This document shows positions 6,704 through 12,892 of a stretch of DNA of 12,892 nt, piece by piece. Position 1 is the first letter of the stretch. Each line of letters opens with the position of its first letter. The translations under genes were made by a program, and so were the position numbers. A model generated the notes under the pieces. The model was not told the origin of the DNA. It did no database searches and was given only the letters and a program-made list of their open reading frames with translations. The DNA is from Actinomycetes bacterium (GTDB lineage Bacteria > Actinomycetota > Actinomycetes > Mycobacteriales > Micromonosporaceae): NCBI GenBank assembly GCA_021793335.1, contig JAJYSW010000079.1, forward strand, positions 1 to 12,892, in the 5' to 3' direction.

Positions 6704-7519
6704 GTGGACGATGTGATCGAACCGATCGAGGAGGCCGAGGCGGGGCGGCCGTGGGCCGACGTCGGCGTTTTCGGCGGGACCGGCTTCTACACGCTGGGCG
6801 AGGCGGCGGAGACCTTCGAGGTCGAGACGCGCTGGGGTGAGCCCAGCGCGCCGGTGACCATCGTGGACGTCGAGGACGTCGAAGGCGGGGAGCCGGTGCG
6901 GGTGGCGTTCCTGCCCCGGCATGGCGCCGACCACCGTTTTCCGCCGCACCAGGTCAACTACCGGGCCAACGTGGAGGCGATGCGGCTGCTCGGGGTGCGG
7001 TCGCTGCTCTCTCCGTTCGCCGCCGGTTCGCTGCGCCCGGAGATCGAGCCGGGTGATTTCGTGGTGTGCGACCAGATCGTCGATCGCACCTGGGGCCGGC
7101 CGTCCACCTTCTACGACGAGTTCGAGGAGGGGCCGGCGCACGTGCCGTTCGCCGAGCCCTACGACCCGGTGCTGCGCCAAGTGCTGCTGGATGCCGCCGC
7201 GGAGATCGGCGTGGCCGTCCACGACGGCGGCACCGTGGTGGTCGTCAACGGTCCGCGGTTCTCCAGCCGCGCCGAATCCGAGTGGCATCGCGCCGCGGGC
7301 TGGCACGTGGTGAACATGACGCAGTCTCCAGAGGCGGTCCTGGCCATGGAGGCCGGAATACCGTTCGCGGGGATCGCGCTGGTCACCGACTACGATGCCG
7401 GGCTCGAAACGCATCCCGGCATCGCGTCGGTGACGCAGGAGGCGGTCTTCGCGATGCTCGAGGCGAACCTCGACAAGGTGCGCGAACTGCTCGCGGCGGC
7501 GATCCCGAAGCTCGCCTAG
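6704..7519 (+). CDS. mtnP: S-methyl-5'-thioadenosine phosphorylase
   Basis: The 271-residue cytosolic enzyme cleaves methylthioadenosine with phosphate to adenine and methylthioribose-1-phosphate, the first step in salvaging the by-product of polyamine and other AdoMet-using reactions. It aligns along its length with human MTAP: FGGTGFY with the phosphate-site Gly24-Gly25-Thr26-Gly27, FLPRHGADHRFPPHQVNYRAN (Arg72, His73), DQIVDRTWGRPSTFYD, GPRFSSRAES and NMTQSPEAVLAMEAGI. The adenine-recognising pair Asp229/Asp231 lies in TDYDAG, where 6-oxopurine phosphorylases have Asn. That favours MTA over inosine or guanosine. An acidic N-terminal extension of about 17 residues (DDVIEPIEEAEAG) precedes the fold. 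It starts with GTG, 10 bp after the glycosyltransferase stop. No other methionine-salvage gene is in the window. A purine nucleoside or methylthioinosine phosphorylase is the less likely alternative. Confidence 0.9.
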   Translation: MDDVIEPIEEAEAGRPWADVGVFGGTGFYTLGEAAETFEVETRWGEPSAPVTIVDVEDVEGGEPVRVAFLPRHGADHRFPPHQVNYRANVEAMRLLGVRSLLSPFAAGSLRPEIEPGDFVVCDQIVDRTWGRPSTFYDEFEEGPAHVPFAEPYDPVLRQVLLDAAAEIGVAVHDGGTVVVVNGPRFSSRAESEWHRAAGWHVVNMTQSPEAVLAMEAGIPFAGIALVTDYDAGLETHPGIASVTQEAVFAMLEANLDKVRELLAAAIPKLA

Positions 7520-7525
7520 GGCACG

Positions 7526-7553
7526 GCCCCGGCGCGCTCGGGCGCCCCGGGGC
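7526..7553. terminator. Hairpin between convergent mtnP and isomerase genes
   Basis: GCCCC (7526-7530) and GGGGC (7549-7553) enclose GGCGC (7531-7535) and GCGCC (7542-7546), with a two-base bulge and a six-base loop. All ten base pairs are G-C. It fills the 39-bp gap between the mtnP stop (7519) and the stop of the minus-strand isomerase (7559), so it probably ends transcripts from both sides. No T-tract is present. Confidence 0.65.
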
Positions 7554-7558
7554 GGCGT

Positions 7559-8563
7559 TCACGATCCGGAGCCGAACACCGCGTCGAAGGACGCCTCGGG
7601 GCGGTCGAAGAGCCGATCGCGGACGAACGCGACCGCTTCGGCCGCGCCGCGCAGCCGGTCCATCCCGGCGTCCTCCCATTCGATCGAGATCGGACCGGTG
7701 TAGCCGATCGCGTTCAGCACCCGGAAGCAGTCCTCCCATGGCACGTCGCCGTGCCCGGTGGAGACGAAGTCCCAGCCGCGTCGCGGGTCGCCCCACGGCA
7801 GGTGCGAGGACAGGCGTCCGTTGCGTCCGTCGAAACGGCGGCGCGTGTCCTTGCAGTCGACGTGGTAGATCCGGTCGCGGAAGTCCCACAGGAACGACAC
7901 CGGGTCGATGTCCTGCCACAGCATGTGGCTGGGGTCCCAGTTCAGGCCGAACGCGGTCCGGTGCCCGACCGCCTCCAGCGCCGCATGCGTCGACCAGTAG
8001 TCGTAGGCGATTTCGGAGGGGTGTACCTCGTGGGCGAAGCGCACGCCGACCTCGTCGAAGACGTCCAGGATCGGGTTCCAGCGGTCGGCGAAGTCGGTGT
8101 AGCCGGCCTCGATCGTGGCCTCGGGGACGGGCGGGAACATCGCGACGTACTTCCAGATCGCCGAGCCGGTGAAGCCGACGACGGTGTCGACGCCGAGCCG
8201 GGCCGCGGCCCTGGCGGTCGTCCGCATCTCCTCGGCCGCGCGGCGCCGCACCCCTTCGGGTTCGCCGTCGCCCCACACGTGGGCGGGCAGGATCGCGCGG
8301 TGGCGCTCGTCGATCGGGTCGTCGCAGACGGCCTGGCCGACCAGATGGTTCGAGATCGCCCACAGGTTCAGGCCGTGCTCGGCGAGGATAGCTTTGCGTT
8401 CGGCGACGTAGTCGTCGTCGCTCGCGGCACGGCGGACGTCGAGGTGGTCGCCCCAGCAGGCGATTTCGAGCCCGTCGTAGCCCCACTCGGAGGCCAGGCG
8501 GCACAGCTGCTCGAACGGCAGGTCCGCCCACTGGCCGGTGAACAGCGTGATGGGTCTAGGCAT
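7559..8563 (-). CDS. Sugar phosphate isomerase/epimerase family TIM barrel (334 aa)
   Basis: The protein belongs to the xylose-isomerase-like TIM-barrel family (PF01261: IolE, Hyi, D-tagatose 3-epimerase relatives). It begins PITLFTGQWADLPFEQLCRLASEWGYDGLEI. The strand ends carry FAHEVHP (Glu179), LNWDPSHM (Asp210), YHVDCKD (His234, Asp236) and ISIEWED (Glu295), the usual divalent-metal positions. In the third position most relatives have His, but here the aligned residue is Asp236. A loop RRRFDGRNGRLSSHLPWGDPRRGWDFVSTGHG (241-272) is longer than in small epimerases and may cap the active site. It is the last gene of the ABC operon. Its ATG overlaps the previous stop by 8 bp, with GAGGAG (8572-8577) eight bases upstream. 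It probably isomerises or epimerises the imported sugar or its keto derivative. The substrate is unknown. Confidence 0.82.
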   Translation of the reverse strand: MPRPITLFTGQWADLPFEQLCRLASEWGYDGLEIACWGDHLDVRRAASDDDYVAERKAILAEHGLNLWAISNHLVGQAVCDDPIDERHRAILPAHVWGDGEPEGVRRRAAEEMRTTARAAARLGVDTVVGFTGSAIWKYVAMFPPVPEATIEAGYTDFADRWNPILDVFDEVGVRFAHEVHPSEIAYDYWSTHAALEAVGHRTAFGLNWDPSHMLWQDIDPVSFLWDFRDRIYHVDCKDTRRRFDGRNGRLSSHLPWGDPRRGWDFVSTGHGDVPWEDCFRVLNAIGYTGPISIEWEDAGMDRLRGAAEAVAFVRDRLFDRPEASFDAVFGSGS

Positions 8564-9401
8564 CGGTCAGACTCCTCAGATAGGCCAGTCCGTCGACGGC
8601 GATGGCGTCCTGCGTGGGAGCCAGCGGCCGCCAGATGGACGCGGCGGTGGCGATCGCGGCGTTGTGCGCGGTGAACGATTCGATGACCATCGGACCGGTG
8701 TACCCGGCCCGGTCCAGGGCTTCCAGGACGGAGCGCCAATCGATGTGGTCGCGGCCGGGTGCGCCCCGGTCGTTCGCGCTCACCTGGACGTGACCGATGC
8801 GCCCGGCGGCCCTCTCGATGGCGGCCGGGAGATCGGTCTCCTCGATGTTCATGTGGTACACGTCCAGGGCCAGTGCGGTCCCGGCGAGGCCGTCCAGAGC
8901 CTCAAGGGCCTGGTCGACGGTGTTGATCAGGCTGGTCTCGTAACGGTTGAGCGGTTCGACGGCGATCGTGACGCCGCGTTCGGCGGCGTAGTCGGCCACC
9001 GGTGCGAGGTGCTCGCGCAGCTCGCGGCAGGCGGCGGCCCGGTCTTCGATCCGCCAGGTGCGGCCCACGGAGGCGTAGGCCGGTCCGGCGATGACCGGCG
9101 AGCCGACGGCGACGGCGGCGTCGACGACGCCGCGCAGGTATTCCTGCGTGTCGGCGACGACGCGGCCGGGCGCGCCGACCAGTTCGCGGCCGGGCCCCAT
9201 GACCAGGACCACGGTGGCGTCCAGGCCGAGTTCGCCGATCAGCTCGGCGGCTCGGGCCGGGTCCCAGTCGCCGAGGTCCTCGACGGGCAGTTCGATCGTG
9301 TCGAAGCCCCATGCACGGATGCTCGGGGCGAGCCGGGCCAGGGCCTCGTCGTCGAGCGGCGAGGCCCAGACCCACGTGTTGACGCCGATGGCGCGACTCA
9401 A
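8556..9401 (-). CDS. D-tagatose 3-epimerase/hydroxypyruvate isomerase-like TIM barrel (281 aa)
   Basis: This PF01261 protein looks like the ketose 3-epimerase group: IGVNTWVW (5-12), VEPLNRYETSLINT (148-161; Glu149), LALDVYHMNIEE (177-188; Asp180, His183), IGHVQVSANDRGAPG (202-216) and MVIESFT (Glu241). In Agrobacterium D-psicose 3-epimerase the metal ligands are Glu, Asp, His and Glu; here the His position is Gln206, as I recall for hydroxypyruvate isomerase. The start is TTG at 9401: it has GGAGG (9407-9411) five bases upstream, gives the family N terminus at once, and overlaps the preceding stop in TTGA. The gene lies between the binding protein and the second isomerase. It likely interconverts a ketose or keto-polyol taken up by the transporter; which one cannot be read from the sequence. 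Confidence 0.83.
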   Translation of the reverse strand: MSRAIGVNTWVWASPLDDEALARLAPSIRAWGFDTIELPVEDLGDWDPARAAELIGELGLDATVVLVMGPGRELVGAPGRVVADTQEYLRGVVDAAVAVGSPVIAGPAYASVGRTWRIEDRAAACRELREHLAPVADYAAERGVTIAVEPLNRYETSLINTVDQALEALDGLAGTALALDVYHMNIEETDLPAAIERAAGRIGHVQVSANDRGAPGRDHIDWRSVLEALDRAGYTGPMVIESFTAHNAAIATAASIWRPLAPTQDAIAVDGLAYLRSLTDA

Positions 9402-10597
9402 CGGTCCCTCCAGGCGTCGGGGAAGCCGGGCAGGTCCTCGCCGCCGAACTTAGCGTAGTGCAGCGAGGGCATGTCGGCGTTGCGTTCCAGGTACTCATCG
9501 AGGTCGGCCTCGGTGATCGGCTCCTGGGGCAGGACCCATTCGGCGGGGACCTGCTCGCCGTCCAGGATCATCGTGGCGGCCAGGACCGGCGTGCGCCACT
9601 GGAAGTTGGAGTAGACCGGGGCGAGCGCGGTCATGCCGGTCTCCTCCCACTTGCGCATGAAGGACAGTTCGTCCTCACCGGTCATGACCGGGTAGGGCTC
9701 GCCGGCGTCCTCGAACGCCTCGACGGCGGCGACGGCGCCGTCGCCGGCGTCCATCCAGATGCCGTCGACATCGCCGCGCTGGAGGTACTGGGTGACGATG
9801 TTCTTGATCTCGGCGGCGTCGCCACCGGTGAACTCGTCGCCGAGGATCTCCAGTTCGGAGTCGGCGAAGACCTCCTGGGCGGCGGCCCAGCGGTGTTCGA
9901 GGACGTCGACGCCGGGCAGGATGCGCAGTGCGAGCACGGTCGCACCGGGTTCCAGGTTGTCGACGAGGAACTCGGCGGCGTCGGCTCCGAAGGCGTAGCC
10001 GCCGATCGGGTGGATGAAGGTGACGGCGCAGTCGGTGTTGACGCCGCGGTCGAAGACGATCACCGGGACGCCCGAGTCGCATGCGGCCTGGACCGCGGGT
10101 GTCAGGGTCGCGGTCGTCGACGGCGAGATGATGAGCGCGTCGCATTCGCCCGAGTCGACGAACGCCTGGATGTCGGAGATCTGCTGGTCGTCGTCATCGG
10201 CGGCGTCGGAGTGGCGGAACTCGCCGATCGCGCCGGATTCTTGGAGGACTTCGACCTGCTGCTGCATGGTGATCCAGCCGGTGACGCGCCACGGGTTGGA
10301 CACCGAGGCGTTCGAGAAGCACACGGTGGCGTCGCCGCCGTCGCGTGCGAATTCCTCGGTGTCGACCCATTCGGGTTCGATGGCCTGGAGCCATGGTGCG
10401 GCCGGGTCGCCTTCGGGTTCGATGTCGCGCTGGGCGATCTGCTCCTGGTAGTCGGCTTGGACGAACCAATCGCCTTCGGCGGTGTCGGCGGCCTGGTCGG
10501 TGGTCTCCGGCTCTTGGAGGTCGTCGGTGGTGCAGCCGAGGGTCAGCAGCAGCGCTGCGACTGCGGCCGACGCGAGGGCCGGGCGGGTGATCTGCAT
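9398..10597 (-). CDS. CUT2-type ABC transporter substrate-binding lipoprotein
   Basis: The 399-residue protein has an N-terminal lipoprotein signal: MQITRP, a hydrophobic stretch to residue 20, and LTLGC with Cys22 as the lipidated residue, though Thr at -3 is not the usual Leu. A loose acidic linker (23-88) precedes a periplasmic-binding-protein fold of the ribose type (Peripla_BP_4). That fold includes TVCFSNASVSNPWRVTGW (91-108), QQISDIQAFVDSGECDALIISPS (138-160) and VPVIVFDRGVNTDC (177-190). VLALRILPGVDVLEHRW (221-237), DGIWMDAGDGAVAAVEAF (278-295) and YPVMTGEDE (302-310) follow. It should capture a sugar or polyol outside the membrane and hand it to the two permeases. ATG 10597 was chosen because AAGAAGG (10607-10613) lies nine bases upstream. 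ATG 10618 would overlap the permease stop as ATGA but lacks a binding site. Four Cys in the mature part could form disulfides. Confidence 0.87.
   Translation of the reverse strand: MQITRPALASAAVAALLLTLGCTTDDLQEPETTDQAADTAEGDWFVQADYQEQIAQRDIEPEGDPAAPWLQAIEPEWVDTEEFARDGGDATVCFSNASVSNPWRVTGWITMQQQVEVLQESGAIGEFRHSDAADDDDQQISDIQAFVDSGECDALIISPSTTATLTPAVQAACDSGVPVIVFDRGVNTDCAVTFIHPIGGYAFGADAAEFLVDNLEPGATVLALRILPGVDVLEHRWAAAQEVFADSELEILGDEFTGGDAAEIKNIVTQYLQRGDVDGIWMDAGDGAVAAVEAFEDAGEPYPVMTGEDELSFMRKWEETGMTALAPVYSNFQWRTPVLAATMILDGEQVPAEWVLPQEPITEADLDEYLERNADMPSLHYAKFGGEDLPGFPDAWRDR
9407..9411 (-). promoter_or_regulatory. Ribosome binding site deciding the TTG start of the 281-aa isomerase
   Basis: On the minus strand GGAGG lies five bases before a TTG at 9399-9401, inside the last codons of the binding-protein gene. 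No ATG or GTG fits the family N terminus, so this site is what supports the rare start codon. Confidence 0.7.
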
Positions 10598-10606
10598 GGT
10601 GCGGCA

Positions 10607-10613
10607 CCTTCTT
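10607..10613 (-). promoter_or_regulatory. Ribosome binding site of the substrate-binding protein gene
   Basis: AAGAAGG on the minus strand lies nine bases before ATG 10597, within the short gap after the permease stop. It favours this start over the upstream ATG at 10618, which has no purine-rich sequence before it. Confidence 0.6.
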
Positions 10614-10614
10614 C

Positions 10615-11619
10615 TCATGAGGGATCGGTGGTCGTGGTGGCTATTGCCGGGACAGGCCGGCGTGCGCTGCGCTTTGCGGCGTAGGCGACGGCGGCGATGA
10701 TGATCAGGCCCTGCACTGAGGGCCGGAGCGTGGACGGGAGGGCCAGCTGGTTGAACAGGGCGAACAGGGCCTCGATGGCGAGCGCTCCGGCCATGGCGGC
10801 GACGACCGAGCCGCGGCCGCCGCCGAGGACGACGCCGCCGAGGACGACCGCGGTGATGACGGTGAACTCCATGCCTTCGCCGACTTGGGCGCTGACACCG
10901 GCGTAGCCGCCGATGAGGACGCCGGCGATGGTCGCCGAGAGGCCGGAGAGGACGAACGCGGCGGTGCGGACGGTGTCGATGCGGGCGCCGGAGCGTTCGG
11001 CGGCGAGGTCGTTATCGCCGGTGGCCACGAGGATGCGGCCGAAACGGGTGCGCATGAGCCAGACCGCGGCGGCTCCGAGGCCGATCATGGCGAGCAGCGC
11101 CCATGGGAGCTGGCCGATCAGCGGCAGGCCGTCGATGCCGCGGCGGCCCGGGCCGCGGAACGCCTCGGAGAGGCCGCCGGTGGGCGCGCCACCGGTCCAC
11201 AGCCGGATCGCGCCGTAGAGCACGAGCATCATGCCGAGAGTGGTGATGAACGACTGGACTTTCAGGGCGGTGGTGATCAGACCGTTGGCCAGTCCGACGG
11301 CGAGCCCGAACAGGAGCATCACACCGAGGACGGGGAGGGTCCGGGATTCCTCGCCGTCGATCAGACGCGCGGCGATGACGACCTGTGCGCCGACCAGGGC
11401 GCCCACCGAGAGGTCGAAGTTGCCCGAGACGATGACGAAGTACTGGCCGGCGGCGAGGATCACCAGTGGCGCGGCCTGTTTGAGGAAGGCCATCAACGAC
11501 GGCCCCTCGAAGAATCCGGGGTTGGCGACGGCGATGGCGGCGAAGACGAGCGCCAGCAGCGCGATGACGGGGCCGGTGCCGCCGGACAGGGCGGAGGCGG
11601 CGGTGCGAAGACGGCTCAT
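10615..11619 (-). CDS. CUT2 sugar ABC transporter permease (second)
   Basis: The 334-residue membrane protein belongs to the ribose/galactose-type permease family (BPD_transp_2; RbsC, YtfT, YjfF). Visible family marks are FVIVSGNFDLSVGALVG (61-77; usual GGIDLSVG), VQSFITTLGMMLVLYG (121-136) and the cytoplasmic loop VATGDNDLAAERSGAR (198-213), which contacts the ATPase. FTVITAVVLGGVVLGGGRGS (252-271) is a further mark. About eight to ten membrane segments are present. The loop has Asp residues where relatives read GGNxxAAxxSG. With the first permease it should form a heterodimeric channel. The ATG at 11619 shares one base with the preceding stop and has GGAGG (11625-11629) five bases upstream. 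A Thr/Pro tail ends the protein. The sugar is not identifiable. Confidence 0.9.
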   Translation of the reverse strand: MSRLRTAASALSGGTGPVIALLALVFAAIAVANPGFFEGPSLMAFLKQAAPLVILAAGQYFVIVSGNFDLSVGALVGAQVVIAARLIDGEESRTLPVLGVMLLFGLAVGLANGLITTALKVQSFITTLGMMLVLYGAIRLWTGGAPTGGLSEAFRGPGRRGIDGLPLIGQLPWALLAMIGLGAAAVWLMRTRFGRILVATGDNDLAAERSGARIDTVRTAAFVLSGLSATIAGVLIGGYAGVSAQVGEGMEFTVITAVVLGGVVLGGGRGSVVAAMAGALAIEALFALFNQLALPSTLRPSVQGLIIIAAVAYAAKRSARRPVPAIATTTTDPS

Positions 11620-12623
11620 CACGACCTCCCGGTTTCCGCGGCGGTCCCCGCGTCGGCGAATCGCGGTCTGCGGGCGGTGCGGCTGAGCTGGCGGCGGGCG
11701 TAGACGGCGACGGCGGCGATGATGATCGCGCCGCGCAGTACGTCTTTGGCGAAGGGGTTGACCTGCATGACGTTGAAGACGGTGTCGAGGACGGCCAGGA
11801 TCGCCACGCCCGCGACGGTTCCGGCGACGCCGCCGCGTCCGCCGAGCAGGAGAGTGCCGCCCAGGACGACCGCGGCGATGGCGTCGAGTTCGTACAGGTT
11901 GGTGTAGGACTCGGCCGATCCGGTGCCGAAACGGGCGGCCAGGAGGAGCCCGGCGACGCCGGCGAGCACACCGCACAGAATATGGGCGCACATGAGCACC
12001 CGTTCGGTGCGCACGCCGGACATGCGGGCGATGTCGCTGTCGCCGCCGACGGCGTACATGTGGTGGCCGGTGCGCGTCGAACGCAGGAACCAGATCCCGG
12101 CGGCGGCCAGGACCAGCATCACGATCGTGGAGACGGGGACGAACGCGATGCGGGTGTAGCCGAATTGCTGGAAGGCGGTGGGCACGAGGCCGGCCGGTCC
12201 TTGGTATTCGGTATCGAGGTAGCCCTTGATGATCAAGCCGACGCCGAGCGTGGCGATGAAGGGGTTGACGCCCAGGAAGGCGACGATCGCGCCGTTGGCG
12301 GCCCCGATCAGGCCCGCGATCAGCAGGGCCGCGGCGGCGCCGAGGACGATGCGGTCCGGGTCGCCGTCCATCGTGGTGGCGGCGACGAGGCTGGAGAGCG
12401 CGGCGGTGTAGCCGACCGACAGGTCGAGGGAGCGGCACAGGATGACCAGGGTCATGCCGATGGCGAGGAACCCGGTCAGGCTGGTGCGGGTGAGCATGTC
12501 GACGAGGTTGGCCGTGGAGAACAGGTTGCCGCCGCGGACGGCGACGGCGACGCCGCCGAGGGCGACGATGCCGGCGAGCGCCAGGTAGATGAGGGCGGTG
12601 GTGTCGAGTCGGCGCGCGCTCAT
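11619..12623 (-). CDS. CUT2 sugar ABC transporter permease (first)
   Basis: Like its partner this protein has 334 residues and the BPD_transp_2 layout. Features are VILCRSLDLSVGYTAALSSLV (60-80), GVNPFIATLGVGLIIKGYL (118-136), the coupling loop AVGGDSDIARMSGVR (191-205) and ELDAIAAVVLGGTLLLGGRGG (245-265). The two permeases differ clearly in sequence, so they are not a recent duplication; tandem unlike permeases also occur in E. coli YtfT/YjfF. The ATG at 12623 overlaps the ATPase stop in ATGA, with GGAG (12630-12633) six bases before it. It forms half of the membrane channel of the importer. The cytoplasmic C terminus (310-334) is basic, then acidic, and less conserved. Confidence 0.9.
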   Translation of the reverse strand: MSARRLDTTALIYLALAGIVALGGVAVAVRGGNLFSTANLVDMLTRTSLTGFLAIGMTLVILCRSLDLSVGYTAALSSLVAATTMDGDPDRIVLGAAAALLIAGLIGAANGAIVAFLGVNPFIATLGVGLIIKGYLDTEYQGPAGLVPTAFQQFGYTRIAFVPVSTIVMLVLAAAGIWFLRSTRTGHHMYAVGGDSDIARMSGVRTERVLMCAHILCGVLAGVAGLLLAARFGTGSAESYTNLYELDAIAAVVLGGTLLLGGRGGVAGTVAGVAILAVLDTVFNVMQVNPFAKDVLRGAIIIAAVAVYARRQLSRTARRPRFADAGTAAETGRS

Positions 12624-12892
12624 GCCGGGCTCCGTCCGGTCGCGTAGGCCATGACCTGCTGTTCGGTGGCCCCGGCGGACAGTTCGCCGGCGATGCGACC
12701 GTCGTGGAGGACGACGATGCGGTCGGACAGGCCGATGGCCTCGATCAGTTCGGAGGTGATGAGCAAGACGGCCAGTCCTTCGGCGGCCAGGGAGCGGATG
12801 ACCGAGTAGAGCTTGTGCTTGGCGCCGACGTCGACGCCGCGGGTCGGTTCGTCGAGGACGATGACGCCCGGTTCGGCGGCGAGCCATTTGGC
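12620..12892 (-). CDS. CUT2 sugar ABC transporter ATPase, C-terminal 90 residues
   Basis: On the minus strand the frame is open from the last base of the window to a TGA at 12620-12622, giving 90 residues of the second nucleotide-binding domain of an RbsA/MglA-type ATPase. VIVLDEPTRGVDVGAK (10-25) contains Walker B and the D-loop. VLLITSELIEAIGLSDRIVVLHDGRIAGEL (42-71) is the region that in canonical ATPases has the H-loop His. Here a Ser stands there, as is normal for the C-terminal domain of this family. The 5' part, with both Walker A motifs, lies beyond the right edge. It powers sugar import and is the first gene seen of the operon; more upstream genes or a regulator may lie outside. Confidence 0.93.
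   Translation of the reverse strand, partial: AKWLAAEPGVIVLDEPTRGVDVGAKHKLYSVIRSLAAEGLAVLLITSELIEAIGLSDRIVVLHDGRIAGELSAGATEQQVMAYATGRSPA

Noticed and set aside
11620..12438. The minus-strand open frame from 12438 joined to the second permease, suggesting a 607-residue fusion
   Set aside because: The upstream part is the first permease read in the wrong frame (Arg/Pro/His-rich). The second permease has its own ATG at 11619 with GGAGG.
11619..12623. Recent duplication creating the two 334-residue permeases
   Set aside because: The equal length is coincidental. The sequences share only family-level motifs and differ throughout, so they are old paralogues forming a heterodimer.
1..12892. CRISPR arrays, tRNA genes, insertion sequences, attachment sites
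   Set aside because: I looked for regularly spaced repeats, cloverleaf-like segments with CCA ends, transposase motifs and terminal inverted repeats and saw none.

Overview
The window is very GC-rich, and its genes use almost only G or C in third codon positions. Together with the gene families present, this points to an actinobacterium. A Glycomyces- or Micromonospora-like actinomycete is my best guess, but a genus cannot be fixed from the sequence alone. I see no rRNA, tRNA, CRISPR array, transposase or phage gene, and nothing that looks recently acquired. Coding density is high. The only gene-free stretches are short (about 15-125 bp) and mostly hold hairpins, ribosome binding sites or a divergent promoter region.

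Left part (1-2840): the 3' end of a glycoside hydrolase family 53 endo-beta-1,4-galactanase runs rightward off the left edge. It meets a convergent LeuE-type amino-acid exporter across a shared hairpin. Next, on the minus strand, come an AI-2E-family (PF01594) membrane protein and a downstream hypothetical protein with its own terminator-like hairpin.

Middle part (2841-7519): this is a surface-glycan-type locus built around a divergent promoter region near 5281-5391. Leftward run a 461-residue polytopic membrane protein resembling GT-C mannosyltransferases and an NAD-dependent nucleotide-sugar epimerase with a Cys/His-rich insert. Rightward run a fused DUF2064-GT2 glycosyltransferase and, 10 bp later, S-methyl-5'-thioadenosine phosphorylase (mtnP). 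A plausible reading is that the epimerase makes an activated sugar, the GT2 part loads a sugar onto a lipid carrier, and the membrane protein transfers it outside. MtnP is a housekeeping salvage enzyme that shares the transcript.

Right part (7559-12892): a tightly packed minus-strand operon encodes a CUT2 (ribose-type) sugar ABC importer and two TIM-barrel sugar isomerase/epimerases. In order of transcription: ATPase (cut by the right edge), permease, permease, lipoprotein substrate-binding protein, a 281-residue isomerase starting with TTG, and a 334-residue isomerase. Neighbouring genes overlap or lie within 17 bp, so they are probably translated as one coupled unit. The likely job is uptake and isomerisation of an unidentified sugar or polyol.

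Nothing here is a clearly unprecedented system. The points most worth following up are the DUF2064-GT2 fusion, the metal-binding-type insert in the epimerase, the different metal-ligand residues in the two isomerases, and the unknown substrate of the transporter.
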